DNA of 64,000 bases from Trichoderma breve (taxonomy: Eukaryota > Ascomycota > Sordariomycetes > Hypocreales > Hypocreaceae): positions 4,154,001 to 4,218,000 of the forward strand of contig NC_079235.1 in NCBI RefSeq assembly GCF_028502605.1. The letters run 5' to 3'. The position numbers and the translations under genes were made by a program. Positions 41,655-53,183 of this stretch are shown here, piece after piece. Below the pieces are notes generated by a model. The model did no database searches, was not told where the DNA came from, and saw only the letters and a list, made by a program, of their open reading frames with translations. Position 1 is the first letter of the stretch. Every line of letters begins with the position of its first letter.

Positions 41655-44307
41655 GAGGGTATTAGAGCATGGACAGCGGGAGGCGGAATGGATAGGAGGA
41701 GGATAGAAGACATTGTTGCGTATAGAGTTTATGTTAGATTAGATGTCAATGATGATGATGATTTTGAATCTCTTAGTAGCTTGATATACTTTAAATTGCC
41801 TATACATCTAGCCATTCACCTACACATATTGTCACATCAACTGAGTCTAATTCCTTTCTCCCTAGAGGGAATTTGTCTCTACATTTTTGAGTAGTGTTAT
41901 GGAGCTTTCCACTATAGCCAGACTATCTACATACATGTACATGACTATAACTGAGATCATGAGTTATTCGCATAGTCACGGCTTTAACGAGGAGCACTTT
42001 GATCTGGTTAGCCGATGACTTGAGTCTACAGAGCAAAGAAAGATACAACCGAGGTCCTATCCAGGGGTCTATCCGACAGTTCATCCGACGGTTCAACTGG
42101 CAACATGATCAACCCCAGTATACAACGTTATGGATCCAGCGGGTATGCTCCCCACGAGCACCTGATCATCTCCTCCATCTATTCCGAGTTCAGTTCCGAA
42201 GTCAACGCCTACAACTATGCATCATCTATGGATACTTCAAATGGCCAAACCACACACCCGGATGCCGTGGCAGCTACTGCATCAACTTCCCCTGCACAAC
42301 ACCCGCATGATTAAGCCTCGACAAATAAAACGGCCATCCAAAGTTCCCACTTAGCCGGACATAACACAGCCTGGCACTTTCGAAATTACCCACTAAAACG
42401 GCGTTCAAGCCAGATTCTGCGGAGTAGTGGATCTCGCCTCGCCATTGTTTTTGTCTGGGGGCGGAATCGTTCTCTGATTGACGGACGTATTTGATGCGAC
42501 CTGCCTCCAATGTGCCTCGATTGAGTAAAGAGAGATTGCAATGGCAGAGCGTGGATGCGTCGCTCAGCCCTACTCAACGTCCAATGCGGTTTGTTATCTT
42601 CCTGTTCAGCTAGGTACAGGTCATTAGATAGATATCAGCTGGAAGTAAATTGCTGCCACGTATTACTGTGGCTTCAAGCAAGGGGAACGGCAGGCAAAAC
42701 ATCAACACACATGTAATTTCCATCGCCGTGATATTCCTTGCTGCTTGGCACCATTCATCAATGCGTGTTCCAGGCCAGCAGGACACTTTTACGAGTCATT
42801 TACCTCCATATGCCACGTAGCGATCATCATAACCAGTCACATATAGCAAATAAACATGTGATTTCTAACCCGTTCAAAGGTCGCGCAAACCTACCGAATG
42901 CGGTTCCCCTCCAAATCGCACTCGGATCGAGGCTTGGGGATCCCTTAGTTCGAGAATCCTCCCCCGGCTTTTTCTTGTCAAGCCACGCGCTGTTTAACCC
43001 GAGAACCGGCGAAGGCGGCGCTTTTGCCGCAGAGACTAGAATTCCTATTGTAGTTCGATTTGGAATTGGAGACAAAGCGTTCTCGTGATGGTCTGTGTCG
43101 GGTATTGCCCGCGGAGAAAAAAACGATTAGCCTTTAGGATTTGCAATTCAGTTCAATTCGACCCGCAAGCACGTCCAGCATGCCGCAAATAGATAATTGA
43201 AACCACCACCAACACAGCCCAATTCGCAATCTTTTCTATTCACACGCCCTCCCCACTACTCTACCGACTGCATTTGTTCTACCGAGAGGTGATCCAATAG
43301 CAAATGTGTGACATGCGCGTTTTGGCTTTCTGTCCCGGATTTTAATACAAATAGAAAAAATAGCCGCCTCTCAGCAGTTCCACGTAAGGTATGTAAGACA
43401 AAATAGGACCCACGCCCTATTAGCTAAATAGGCCCGGCGTCAGCAAAACCTCGGAATCTTTTACGTGTGGTTGGGTTGGGGAGGCCAACATTTATTTCCT
43501 AAATGGAATCCGGTCAGCCCTAAGGAGGCTTGCACATGGCGTTGGGTCCAGTCCGTCCTGACTCAGCCCATTCCGAGTCCGAGTCCGCTCTGGTAAAGCG
43601 GGAGCGGGCATGAATTGTGCGAGTTTAATGGACTTCTCGCACTCGCACTTCTCTTTTCGGACACTAGATTAGTTTAAGGCGGTCTCACGTCAGGATGCAA
43701 ACTGAGCAAGCCCCCCGAGGTAGTTTCTCAGGGGCGACAACAAAAGGGGGGGACAGAGAGATCCAGGCTCGGCCTTGGGGTAGATAAGAGTCAGCTCAGG
43801 ATGCCGCTCTCCGCAAAAACGATTGAATGGATCTGCGTGGGATCCGGGTCCCGGCAACTTGCTGTGTGATTGGGTTGTTTGGGGAGGGGGGCGTGTGTGA
43901 ACCTTGAGGGCGAAGCTTGAGGGTAAAGCTCACGAGGTGGCTTTTGGGAGCACAGGTATATATCTGGCCATATTTCCTCGCTGTTGGATGACCCGGTTTG
44001 GTCTGTTTCTCTTTTCTTCCTTTTCTCACGATCTTATGGTTTTAATGATATTGTGAAATCACCGTTACTTTTATACTACCAATAGTAGAGACGCATATCA
44101 GCCTTACACAAACAACGTATTGAAGCACATGTCCATCACACACAACACAATCACACGATACTCACTCAAACCATCACCAAGGACGACACATTACACACAT
44201 AAATCGTCTCACTTACTCAAACAACACACGATACCCTCTCTACAATAATACATACTACACGCATATAATACACAACAATCTCATCTTGATACCCAATCAC
44301 AAACAAA
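41655..44307. other. long intergenic region before the F-box gene
   Basis: About 2.65 kb with no supported gene. A short plus-strand frame (42105-42314) has balanced composition but no family match or intron support. The last 250 bp are AC-rich and form the likely leader of the F-box gene. Confidence 0.5.
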
Positions 44308-44868
44308 ATGGACTCCCTCCCCTTCGAACTCGTCTCCCAAATCCTCACCAACCTCCCCCCATCAGACTATAAATCCGCCCGCCTCACCTGCCAAGCTTTC
44401 AACGCTGCCCTCGCAAAACCAACATTCACCACCCTCGCCACATTCATCGACCCAAACACCGCCCAGCAAACCATAGAAAAACTCGCCGCAGACCTCAACC
44501 GCCGGCCGAAAGCCATCTGGTCCCCCGGCTGCTCCGTCCCTCGGGGGCTGCCCGTCCCGGAAAGCTTCCTCTTCGCAATGCACGTCGCGCTGCGCGGCAC
44601 ACCGTGCCCCAGCCCGGCTACATCAAGGACCTCGTCTGTGTCATCGGCGGCGTGGAGCGATGGCGAGGACAGTGATGTTGTTTCTGAGGCGGATAGTGTG
44701 ACGGCGTGGAACTTTGGGAGCACGGTTGGGATGGATGATGTTACGGAGGAGACGCTGCGGCAGGCATTGTTTCGGTATTCGTTGTATTTGAGTTACATCT
44801 ATGATGGAGAGGGCGAGGCGCCGCAGCTGTGGGTGATGAATTCGAAGAAATGGGCACAGCAGCGATGA
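44308..44868 (+). CDS. small F-box protein
   Basis: Intronless, 186 aa. The start sits in a good context (CAAAATGG). Residues 1-45 are a clear F-box: MDSLPFELVSQILTNLPPSD then ARLTCQAFNAAL. The remainder, TFTTLATFIDPNTAQQTIEKLA followed by a Ser-rich linker and an acidic region, lacks LRR, WD or other substrate-binding repeats. F-box proteins bind Skp1 and bring substrates to SCF ubiquitin ligases. The short C-terminus suggests a lineage-specific member or a reduced copy. Third-position C is frequent in the first half and lower in the second, so the two halves differ in composition. Confidence 0.8.
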   Translation: MDSLPFELVSQILTNLPPSDYKSARLTCQAFNAALAKPTFTTLATFIDPNTAQQTIEKLAADLNRRPKAIWSPGCSVPRGLPVPESFLFAMHVALRGTPCPSPATSRTSSVSSAAWSDGEDSDVVSEADSVTAWNFGSTVGMDDVTEETLRQALFRYSLYLSYIYDGEGEAPQLWVMNSKKWAQQR

Positions 44869-45486
44869 CTACATCTATTGGTTTTGTTTCTTTTTGTTTT
44901 ACAGCGACAGAGATGCGTTGATATATCCCATGCTATACATATTATAAGACATAAATTCACAGCGAGATATAGTTTATACTACGCTTTACATATTAATATT
45001 ATATCGATCAAGACAAGGCACGAGAAAAGACACAAGAGGATTTCGTGAAAGTAATAATATTTCCATTGCCAAGGCATGCACCTCGCACATGCTAAAAGGT
45101 ATAATGCGTGTTCCGCGTGTGTATCCCCCCCTTCATCGTACTTCAGTATCTAATAAAAATAAAAAAGCAAACTCCCGAGATCCAAAAGATTAACTTCCCA
45201 AGGTATAATAAATCTCCCCTCCAATCTTTGTCTTGTTTCTTCTTTTTTTTCTTTTGCTACCATGTTATATACAACCCTTCGCAAATGAATAGAAAAAGAG
45301 AGCATGACCAAGTCAGGCGTGGGCGACTTCCCAATTCCCCCCCCCCGTAACCATCGACATTAAAGTTTCTCGTTTTTCCCTGTCATCGCCAGACATTTCA
45401 TAGAATCATGCTCAAACTCATGAGATTTTTGAAATCAGTCGTAAACGTTATTTCACTTGACAGATCAAGGAAGATGGGCCGCTCGC
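44869..45486. other. convergent 3' region
   Basis: About 620 bp between convergent genes; includes a C8 run near 45339 and T-rich tracts. No gene seen. Confidence 0.5.
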
Positions 45487-46261
45487 TTAGAGGAAAGCAG
45501 CGGCAACGAGACCCATGACGGCCAGAGCGCCGGAAGCACGGTTGGCAACGGCGGCGCCGGTGGGGATGGTGCTGGGGCCGGAAGAGGTAGGGCCAACGGG
45601 GGTGTTGGTACCAGAGGGAGCAGTGCCGTTGTTGGCAGGGGGAGGAGGAGGAACACCAGTGCCAACAGGACCAGCGGGAGTGGTCGTGATGACGACGGGA
45701 GGACCAGCAGGAGTGGTGGTGGGAGTACCGGGGAGAGTAGTGCAGGGAACAGTGACGGTGACGGTTCCGTTGACAATAGTGGTGTAGATAACGCTGGCGC
45801 TGGCGGTGCCAGTAGCGACAGCACTGCTCAGGGTGGTGGCAGGAGCAGAGGTGGCAGAGGCAGTGAAGCTAGGAGTGCACTGAGAAGCAGCCAGGGTGAA
45901 TGAAGAAGGCTGAGCGTAGACGACGCACTGGTGATGATGTTAGCTTCATGCTCATTTTGTGGGAGTCTGTTGTGTATAAGATGAGAAGATCACTTACGTT
46001 CTTCTGGCAAGCAGCGTCACCAGAGGTCTCGGTGCTCTGCCAGCACTCAGCAACACCGCCCAGGGGAGGGTATCCGGCAACGTTGTCGGAGCAGCGGCCG
46101 GCAGTGCCGACACCGTTGGCATCGCAGCGAACAATGATATCGCCGCCATAGCAGTAGTTGGCGTTGGGCTTGGCGCAGGTCACCTTGTTGGTGCCCTCGG
46201 GGGGAGCCTGGGCGCTGACGAGAGCGGCGGTGACGGCGACGATGATGGCAGAGGTCTTCAT
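45487..46261 (-). CDS. GPI-anchored Cys-rich surface protein
   Basis: Two exons, complement(45487..45927, 45998..46261), 705 nt, 234 aa. Signal peptide MKTSAIIVAVTAALVSAQA. The N-terminal domain has eight cysteines between VTCAKPNANYC and SQCTPSFTAS and includes GGDIIVRC, so four disulfides are likely. A long Ser/Thr/Pro-rich stalk follows (TTTPAGPPVVITTTPAGP, TNTPVGPTSSGPS), probably O-mannosylated. The C-terminus ASGALAVMGLVAAAFL with small residues before it is a classic GPI-attachment signal. Codons are highly biased to C-ending forms, suggesting strong expression. The gene therefore makes a cell-wall or plasma-membrane surface protein; its role is unknown. Confidence 0.88.
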
Positions 46262-46463
46262 TTTGAATGTAATTTGTTGGTTTTTCTGTTTTTATAATAG
46301 GTAAAAACGGAGGTGAGGGTGATATTAAGATATTAGGCGGACGTGAATATTTGGTTCGTTGAACGAGAGTACAGCAGAAGCTGAGCGTAACTAGCGAGTG
46401 TAGTAGTTGATGGGATGGACCAGAAACAGAGGAAAAGAGGTGTGCGGCGGACACGACATGATA

Positions 46464-46470
46464 TTATATA
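46464..46470 (-). promoter_or_regulatory. TATA box of the GPI-protein gene
   Basis: TATATAA on the minus strand about 203 bp before the ATG, followed by a CT-rich stretch (46420-46440 on the minus strand) typical of fungal transcription starts. Confidence 0.5.
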
Positions 46471-46580
46471 TGCAGTCCGTCTGGATGTGCCTTTGATACG
46501 AGGTTGTCTTGTCCCAGCAACCCAAACAAGGCACATGCAGGGAGGCGGCCAGGGTCCCTCGACTGCCGGGTTACCAAGTA

Positions 46581-46602
46581 CAGGTACCAGTGCTGGTACC
46601 TG
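46581..46602. repeat. perfect 10-bp inverted repeat with 2-bp spacer
   Basis: CAGGTACCAG, TG, CTGGTACCTG. It lies about 320 bp upstream of the GPI-protein ATG and could be a dimeric factor site. Confidence 0.7.
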
Positions 46603-49528
46603 CACAAAGAGGTTAGCGGCCGCCGAGTGACAAGCCGCTCGTGTGCGCCGATCCCTCTTGGCTGAGGTATGCAAAGTTGCCTCGTTGTGACCGGTTGTAC
46701 TCTGCGAGTACTCGGTACTGGCCAACGAGCACTCGTATCACCGTTAGCCCGTCGAGATGGACCCTCGCAGACGCAAAAGAACAACTCAGGCGTGACGATG
46801 AGGGCCGGGGGGAGTCCAGTCCAGACGCAACAGCAGTAGCTCTTCGTATACAAGCACCACCAGCACCAGCAACCAGCTCCAGCAGAGGCAGCGGAAAGGG
46901 AGCTTGCAGCGCAGTCGGGCCCCAACCATGACGGTGCTAACCAGGGGTCCTGTCTGGCGTCGTCCCACAGCAGCCCGCCGCTGGGTACTCAAGGTACTGT
47001 AGCGGTACGAGTACCTGGCCCATACTTGGCCGACAGTCCGCAGGGCGCGGCGCCCGGTGGCGGCGGCTGTACTCGGAGGTAGCACTACCTGGCCAGCCAC
47101 TCGTGGCTCCAAGGCCAGCAAGAGATAAGAGGCGCCAAGCAAGAATTCATTCAGGCGTGGCTACTGCGGCAACGTGGTGCAGTAATTGGCGCCACACGAT
47201 GCCAACCAGCACAGAAATTGAGTGAGAAGAAGTGAGAAGAGCAGAGAAAAAAATGGCGAGACACAGAGCAATACGAGCTTTCCTGGCGCTCGATTCGCTG
47301 GACGAGCCCCAAGTGTGGCTAGTAGCAGTGGTTGTGCCTTCCCCCGTTTTTTTCCTCTTTTCCCCTCACAGCTGACTGGTTCTGAGACATAATGGCCTAA
47401 GCCCCTTTGGGCAGGATGACTGCAATAGCGCATGTTCATTGGACAATAAGACGTCATAGCGCCGCAACGCCCCCATTACCAACTCCACGTTTTCGCGGTC
47501 TCCAGGCAGGTGGTTGGTACTCGTACGTCTGGGTAGGTACGTACCCGCAAGCCGCACGGAGAATCTGCTTCGGCTTTTGCTCATCGCTCAGCTTTACGAG
47601 GGAAAACCAGACGCAACGTTTCGCCGTAAGAATAACTTACAGTGCGCGTTGAGGCACAGCCACACACTGTTTCCCACCCTTATGTCCCAGCCTTACCCGG
47701 GGATCGTCGCGCGAACCGCTCGCCCTACGCACTGTGTTCCATGCAAAATAGTCGTCGAGATGGCAAAAAAGCTACAGTACAAGATTTCACCAAAAAGCAA
47801 GGTGGAATTTGCAAAAAAAGGGCTCAGCTCACCCACATCGACGAATGGTGACGCCATGGGGTTTCCAAAAAAAGACATTTGCCTTTTTTCCCACGCACTA
47901 CAAGGCGAAGCCAAGCCGAATCCAGTGGCAAGGTCGAGCCCAAACCAGGCGCAAACGTGCCCTCGTATCGTTCCATTTCGAGCAAGGCGAGCTTTCGACT
48001 ATGATGCACCCGTACCAATAGCGCGGCGGTGATTGATGGGACAGGAATGAAAATGGCCTGCTGGGCGAGAGGAAGAGAAACAGAAAAGATGTTACGATCA
48101 CATGGGTCTTGCTGTCACCTCGAGGTGCGGCGGCAATGCAATGCTTGTCTGAATCACTCATTTGCAGGCAATGTACGATACGAGCGTAAGAGCGTATATA
48201 TCGTACTACCTAATGTACAAGTACGAGTACACCTCGAGGAAATTTCCATTGACGGGAAGCGGTACACGGCATAGGATCCCATCGGTGATATCACTTTGTA
48301 ATCGCCTTCCCTTCTTTGATCGCCCAGTCAGACTCTTAATGCTTAGGGCCAAAAAAGCTGTCTTTCTGAGGCGTCCAGCGTATGGCTTTAATGGGGGTCG
48401 GCGGGCATGGATCCCGCTTACAGCAGCTTGGATTCCCTCCGACATGCCGCCGCCCTCGATATTAATTTTTGCATTGACGGCTATATGGTACCTTGTGCTT
48501 GTGTTCCGTTTAGGCGAGAACAGACTTTACTGCTAGAGCTTGAGCTGGGGAAATTTTTCCTGTTATTCTTTTCTTTCGTTGTTTACTTCTTCTTCTCCTT
48601 CGCGGGATCCTGCTGGGACGGCCCGTCAAGAGGCGGTGATGTGATATCACAGCACGGCACAGAACAACGCAGGGTCCACCCTTTTCCAGACAACAAAAAC
48701 CGGTGTGCAAAGCCCAGACTCCATCCAACATATGCGTCTAAGACATTTGCGCAGGAACAAGAGACCAGATAAGACATGATAGTGAGTCAATAGTAGTACG
48801 AGCAACTCGTAAAAGAATAGACACACACATACACAAGAGAAAAGAGACACACACACGCACACAACAAATGTTTTACCTCCAATCGCTAAAATACGACGGC
48901 GCCCAACTGGAATAGTCAGGTGAAGGCTATTTGACCCGAAGGAATAAACCAGGCCGGGTTAATGGTCTTTCTCTCTTTCTTTTTTCGCGCTCGCTCGCTC
49001 GCTCTGATACAGTGTCCTCTCCCTCGTATTCCAAAAATAATAGGGGATAGCAAATGGCAGCCCGGCAAGGGCACTTTAGATTGAGCTTAGGCTTGGCTTT
49101 CCACTAGCCCTCCTCGTGCAGGAGTCACCACTACTGCCAAAAGACGGGGTGCCAACGCCCGCGGGAAAGTATCGAGTACTTTTTCGTGTGATACGATGGG
49201 CGGCACGTCCGAGTAATGTCAAAAATGCAGATGCGACTCTGGCTATGCACTGCTTTTCATGCAATACTACTTTGTGCTTTTTAAATAGATTCTGCTTATT
49301 ACCTACGGCGCAGTAAAAAATCAGATGACAAAAAAGGGAAGCCGTAGATCCGATTTCTCGTCGGCCCGTAAAAAAACAAGTCTGGAGAAAGGGCCGGATC
49401 GGATGAGGACATCGTGGGACAATCACCAGGTGGAAAAAATATCACCAGGTTGGCGAGCTAGCCCTGCATCATCAGTTTTTCTTTTTGCTCCAGCGCATCG
49501 ATGGTGCCATTTGGGAACATGTACAGGT

Positions 49529-49551
49529 ACAGGTACTCGTGCAGTACCTGT
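49529..49551. repeat. 8-bp inverted repeat with 7-bp spacer
   Basis: ACAGGTAC, spacer TCGTGCA, GTACCTGT. Another CAGGTAC overlaps it on the left (49523), giving a compact cluster of the same half-site. Confidence 0.7.
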
Positions 49552-50124
49552 CGTACAGGCAGATGCAGACCGATATCCTATTCCGCCAACCAAACGGCTT
49601 CCCGGATGTCGCCGTCGCGACGGGGTCTCCTTGTCCACAAACAAGGGGGGGAAGGGGACCATCAGCTTAGCTACAGTAGGCTTCTGCTTCTTCTTCTTTT
49701 CCTGACTCGGGCAGGATGAGCAAATCGCCCTCCTTCCTGTCTGAATAAGGGGCAAGAAGATTGTAATCAGACCAGCTGTACGGAGTACTCATGGGCGTTA
49801 ATCTGTATACAAGGTGATGCTTTATTACCCCATACTATGTCTTTCGGGCCATCCCTGGTCAAGGAGATTTCTCTCCGCGTGGTCTTTTGCTTCGCCGATC
49901 TGCTTCACCGCGATCTGGCGAATAGGGAGAGACAAAAACAAACAAATAAACACTCATCCACTGCTCCGTACGATAGTCTTTTTTTTTCTTGCCCCTGGCT
50001 AATTCCGATATCCCGTTCTTTTTTTGTATTCCACATCATTCTCTATCCTTTTTCTCTTCTCGGACAGATTGCCTCGCTTGCTTATCCTCCCATCGTATTC
50101 ACTAGCCGTATATTGACCCCCTCC

Positions 50125-51730
50125 TCAGAAAGACAGCTTCTCGTGCTTCCATGGCCTCTGTCCCTCGCCCTCGCCGTATCCAGTCGTTGGCTGGTAATCT
50201 CCCCGAATCTTGTATTTGTAAATCGTGAGCCCGTCCAGGCCCACGGGTCCACGTGAGTGGATCTTGTTGGTGCTGATTCCGACTTCTGTTCCGAAGCCGT
50301 AGCGCATGCCGTCCGCCAGTCGCGTCGAGGCGTTCCAGTACACGCCGGCCGAGTCCACCTGGTTCATAAAGTGCTCGGCCTCGGCCTCGTTCGATGTGAA
50401 GATGGAGTCTGTGTGGTGGGAGCCGTGAGTGTTGATGTGGGCAATGGCTTCCTCGACCGTGGATACAGTCTTGACGGCCAAGGTGAGGTTGAGGTGTTCC
50501 GTGTCGTAGTCCTCAGGAGTAGCATCCAGAATAGTGCCATCTGGGAGCGTAGTGGATGAGAGGGCAGCTTTGCTGGCCTCATCGAGGCGGAGTGTTACGC
50601 CTTTCAAAGCCAGGGCAAAGGCCACGTCGGGCCAGATGGTGTCGAGGGCTTTGTCCTGGACAAGCAGCGTCTCCAGACTGTTGCAAGCAGCAGGGTAGCT
50701 GGTCTTGGAGTCGACGATGGCGATGGCAGATTTCTCCTTGTCTGCCGTGGCAGTGAGATAGATGCTGCAGAGGCCGTCGGCATGACCCAGGACGGGAATC
50801 TTTGTGTTTTCCTTGATGTAGCGAACAAGGTCGTTAGATCCACGGGGGATGACCAGATCGATGCTCCGGTCCTGGCTTAGAAGCTGAAGGATGACATCGC
50901 GGGTTGTAACGAGCTGGATAGCCGAGTTGGGGACCTGAGTTGTGGAGAGGGCGGAGGAGATGACTTGTGAGATGGCGATGAAGGATTCTGTGGATTCCTT
51001 GCCTCCTGTTGCGAGATGATATATGAGTAAGTTATCTGGTATAATAGGGTAGTGAGAGACGGATAGATGGAAGCCTACCCTTGAGAATAGCAGCATTGCC
51101 GGATTTGATCGCCAGACTGGCAATATTGGCAATGACCTCGGGACGTGCCTCGAAGATGATGAGGAGGACGCCAATGGGGCATGACACCCGCTCGAGAATG
51201 AGGCCGTCATCGAGCTTTGTCCGCAGCTGTACCTTGCCAACTGGTGCGAGAAAAATATGTGTGTTAGCATTTTGACTCAATATGTAAGTTGTATACAGCC
51301 AAAAGGAAAATTTCACTTGAGATGACAAGTCCTCAAGCAGAGGTAGGGAACAAAGGTAGAAAGAACAAACACAATAATCAAAAAGTAGACAACATCATCA
51401 TTCAAAAAAAGAGAGCAATTCACACATACCTGGATCTTCCAAGTCCCTCACGTCCAGTATCCCCTGCAGCATATCCTCCCATTTGCCCTTCTTCCCTAGA
51501 TCCAGCCTCGACACCAGTGCCTGCGACAGCTGTCCATCTGCCGCCGCTTTCCGCGCAAGCTCCAGATCGCGCGCATTAGCCGCCAAGATCTCGTCCTTGG
51601 AAGCCGTCAGAGCCGCGTGGATGGCCTCGAGAGCCTCGTTGCGGGCTGATGCCGGGAGTGAGGCGAGGGTGAAGGAGGCGGTTTTGGCGGCCGTGGCGGC
51701 GGCCTCGGGGGAGCCGTTTGTGAGGGACAT
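50125..51730 (-). CDS. PRO2: gamma-glutamyl phosphate reductase
   Basis: Three exons, complement(50125..51005, 51079..51240, 51430..51730), 1344 nt, 447 aa, the usual length. Recognisable blocks are [29 protein letters not shown] sequence, [65 protein letters not shown] with the catalytic C262, [33 protein letters not shown] and the C-terminal YKIRGD. It reduces gamma-glutamyl phosphate with NADPH to glutamate semialdehyde, the second step of proline synthesis. Intron 1 (189 nt) is long for this window. Both joins restore conserved blocks. A Gcn4/Cpc1-like half-site upstream hints at amino-acid control. Confidence 0.96.
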
Positions 51731-52416
51731 TGTCCTGCTGATTTCGACTTTTTACTCTTCTGTCTCCTTTTCTCTATCACTGGATGCAGTTTCTAGATGT
51801 GAATTGTTTGGTTGAAATGAGCGTTGAGATGAGGTTCGAGCATGAGATGAGTCTCTGGATTATGAGATCAGCCGGCTTAGGCACAGTCAGATCTGATTTT
51901 CATGCTCCGATCGGGGCCCACGCATTGCATTGCCTAGTCCAGTAATCGCTGTGGCGACCGTCACCGAAAGCCGCCACTCACTGCATTACAAATAAAATAT
52001 CTGATTCATCCTGTAAATAATTCAATTGCATTTTAAAACATCACTTTGAAATAAACTTGAGCTTTTACTTGGACTTATTTTCTTGATGCTCCTGTTTTTC
52101 TTAGCTGATGCGTGTAGCATACATAAAGTTTCCGATATCGCACCCACAATTTGTCGAGGTCGAAGCCTAACAATTTTCTGCGGCCTTATATCTCGTTCCA
52201 AATCAACGACAGTCAAATATTGCCCCTAATTGCACTTTTGATGGCCCTCAACCTTTTCTCTCTGTGATATCAACCTGTCCATAAATCTCCTCATAATATC
52301 ATCTGCGCAAATAACCCACAGTCAATCCGCATTGCCATCCATGCAAGCCTGTCCTTCCATCGACGAGACCTCTCGAACCCTTCTCTGCAACGCTTGCAGA
52401 CATGTTCCGCTATTCA
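51731..52416. other. spacer with PRO2 promoter
   Basis: About 690 bp: PRO2 promoter at the left, 3' flank of the second BTB gene at the right. No gene supported. Confidence 0.5.
51847..51853. promoter_or_regulatory. candidate Gcn4/Cpc1-like site near PRO2
   Basis: ATGAGTC matches most of the ATGASTCAT Gcn4 consensus, about 117 bp upstream of the PRO2 start. Weak evidence alone, but PRO2 is a plausible cross-pathway-control target. Confidence 0.25.
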
Positions 52417-53183
52417 TTATTCACCAGCGATTATGTCTTTCATAATGTCAATGACAAATTGGCCTCCCTCGCGGATAAGATTGCGAAAGGCTTTCCTGTC
52501 CCAAAGATCCGCCAAATGTTTGCGCGCAAGTTTCGCAATCTCAATCCTCATTCCGTAACTGAGGTTGCTCGGGAGTTTGTACACTTCTTGTATACAATCG
52601 ATAAGATGTTCGCTGACCCATAGTGTCTTGAGTCGAGCCTTGAAGTTAAGGAAGGCATAGTTCTTCAAGTTCTCGATCTGAAAGTAGTCTGCTAGCTCGT
52701 AAACGCGAATGTCTTTCAAGAGGTCTTCGTCGTCGGCTAGAAAACCCGAGTTAGTCCTGTACGTAGGCATAACGAATGTCGTGAAAGGTTCTATAGTAGA
52801 TAGATGCTGACCTATCGAGCCCAGTGGCACCGCAGCATCGAGAATGTATTCTCCTCGGTAGATGTACTCAAACACCCTCCAGTGGGCATGCATGCTTCCC
52901 TCGCTGAACTCGAACTTCCTCTCGATGCCCTCTTTCATGGGTGACTCCAAAGCCTTCTTGAAGTATTCACTCTGGGCCGCGAGCACGATACTATGTGCCG
53001 GAAGCTCAATCTCTCCAAGACGAATGGTGACATCTGAGTAGAGCTTGCTATTGAAACACCTATGCCGGCGTTAGATCTCTTGATTCATAGACAAGCAGAG
53101 ATGGAATAGGTAGCGCACATGTGAACAGCCCAGTTGAGGGTGTACGAGTGATCTTCGATGTGGTTGTCGCTGACAGAAACCAT
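52417..53183 (-). CDS. BTB/POZ domain protein (short, second copy in the window)
   Basis: Three exons, complement(52417..52736, 52812..53059, 53119..53183), 633 nt, 210 aa. The BTB core reads FNSKLYSDVTIRLGEIELPAHSIVLAA, EYFKKALESPMKEG and FEYIYRGEYI. After the second intron it continues ADDEDLLKDIRVYELADYFQIENLKNYAF, then a helical C-terminal part. Intron 2 (52811-52737) is 75 nt, has no in-frame stop and could be read through. I splice it because it has an ACTAAC branch site, a TTTTCTAG end, and its removal restores the usual acidic DDEDLLKDVRVY sequence. The donor GTCAGC is weak. The protein probably acts as a Cullin-3 adaptor or a dimerising scaffold; no partner is visible. Confidence 0.78.

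Larger units (their letters stand above)
46262..50124. other. longest gene-free stretch (3.9 kb), upstream of the GPI-protein gene
   Basis: No gene supported on either strand. The left 250 bp are the GPI-protein promoter. The rest is rich in GTAC-containing inverted repeats and TACTCGTA/TACGAGTA motifs (47006, 47518, 48222), with a (GCTC)4 run at 48989-49004 and AC-rich tracts near 48820-48865. It could hide a non-coding RNA or remote control sites. Confidence 0.55.

Noticed and set aside
42105..42314. Short plus-strand frame of 69 codons
   Set aside because: Balanced composition only; no family match or exon structure.
48989..49004. (GCTC)4 run and nearby AC-rich tracts
   Set aside because: Simple low-complexity sequence with no sign of a mobile element.
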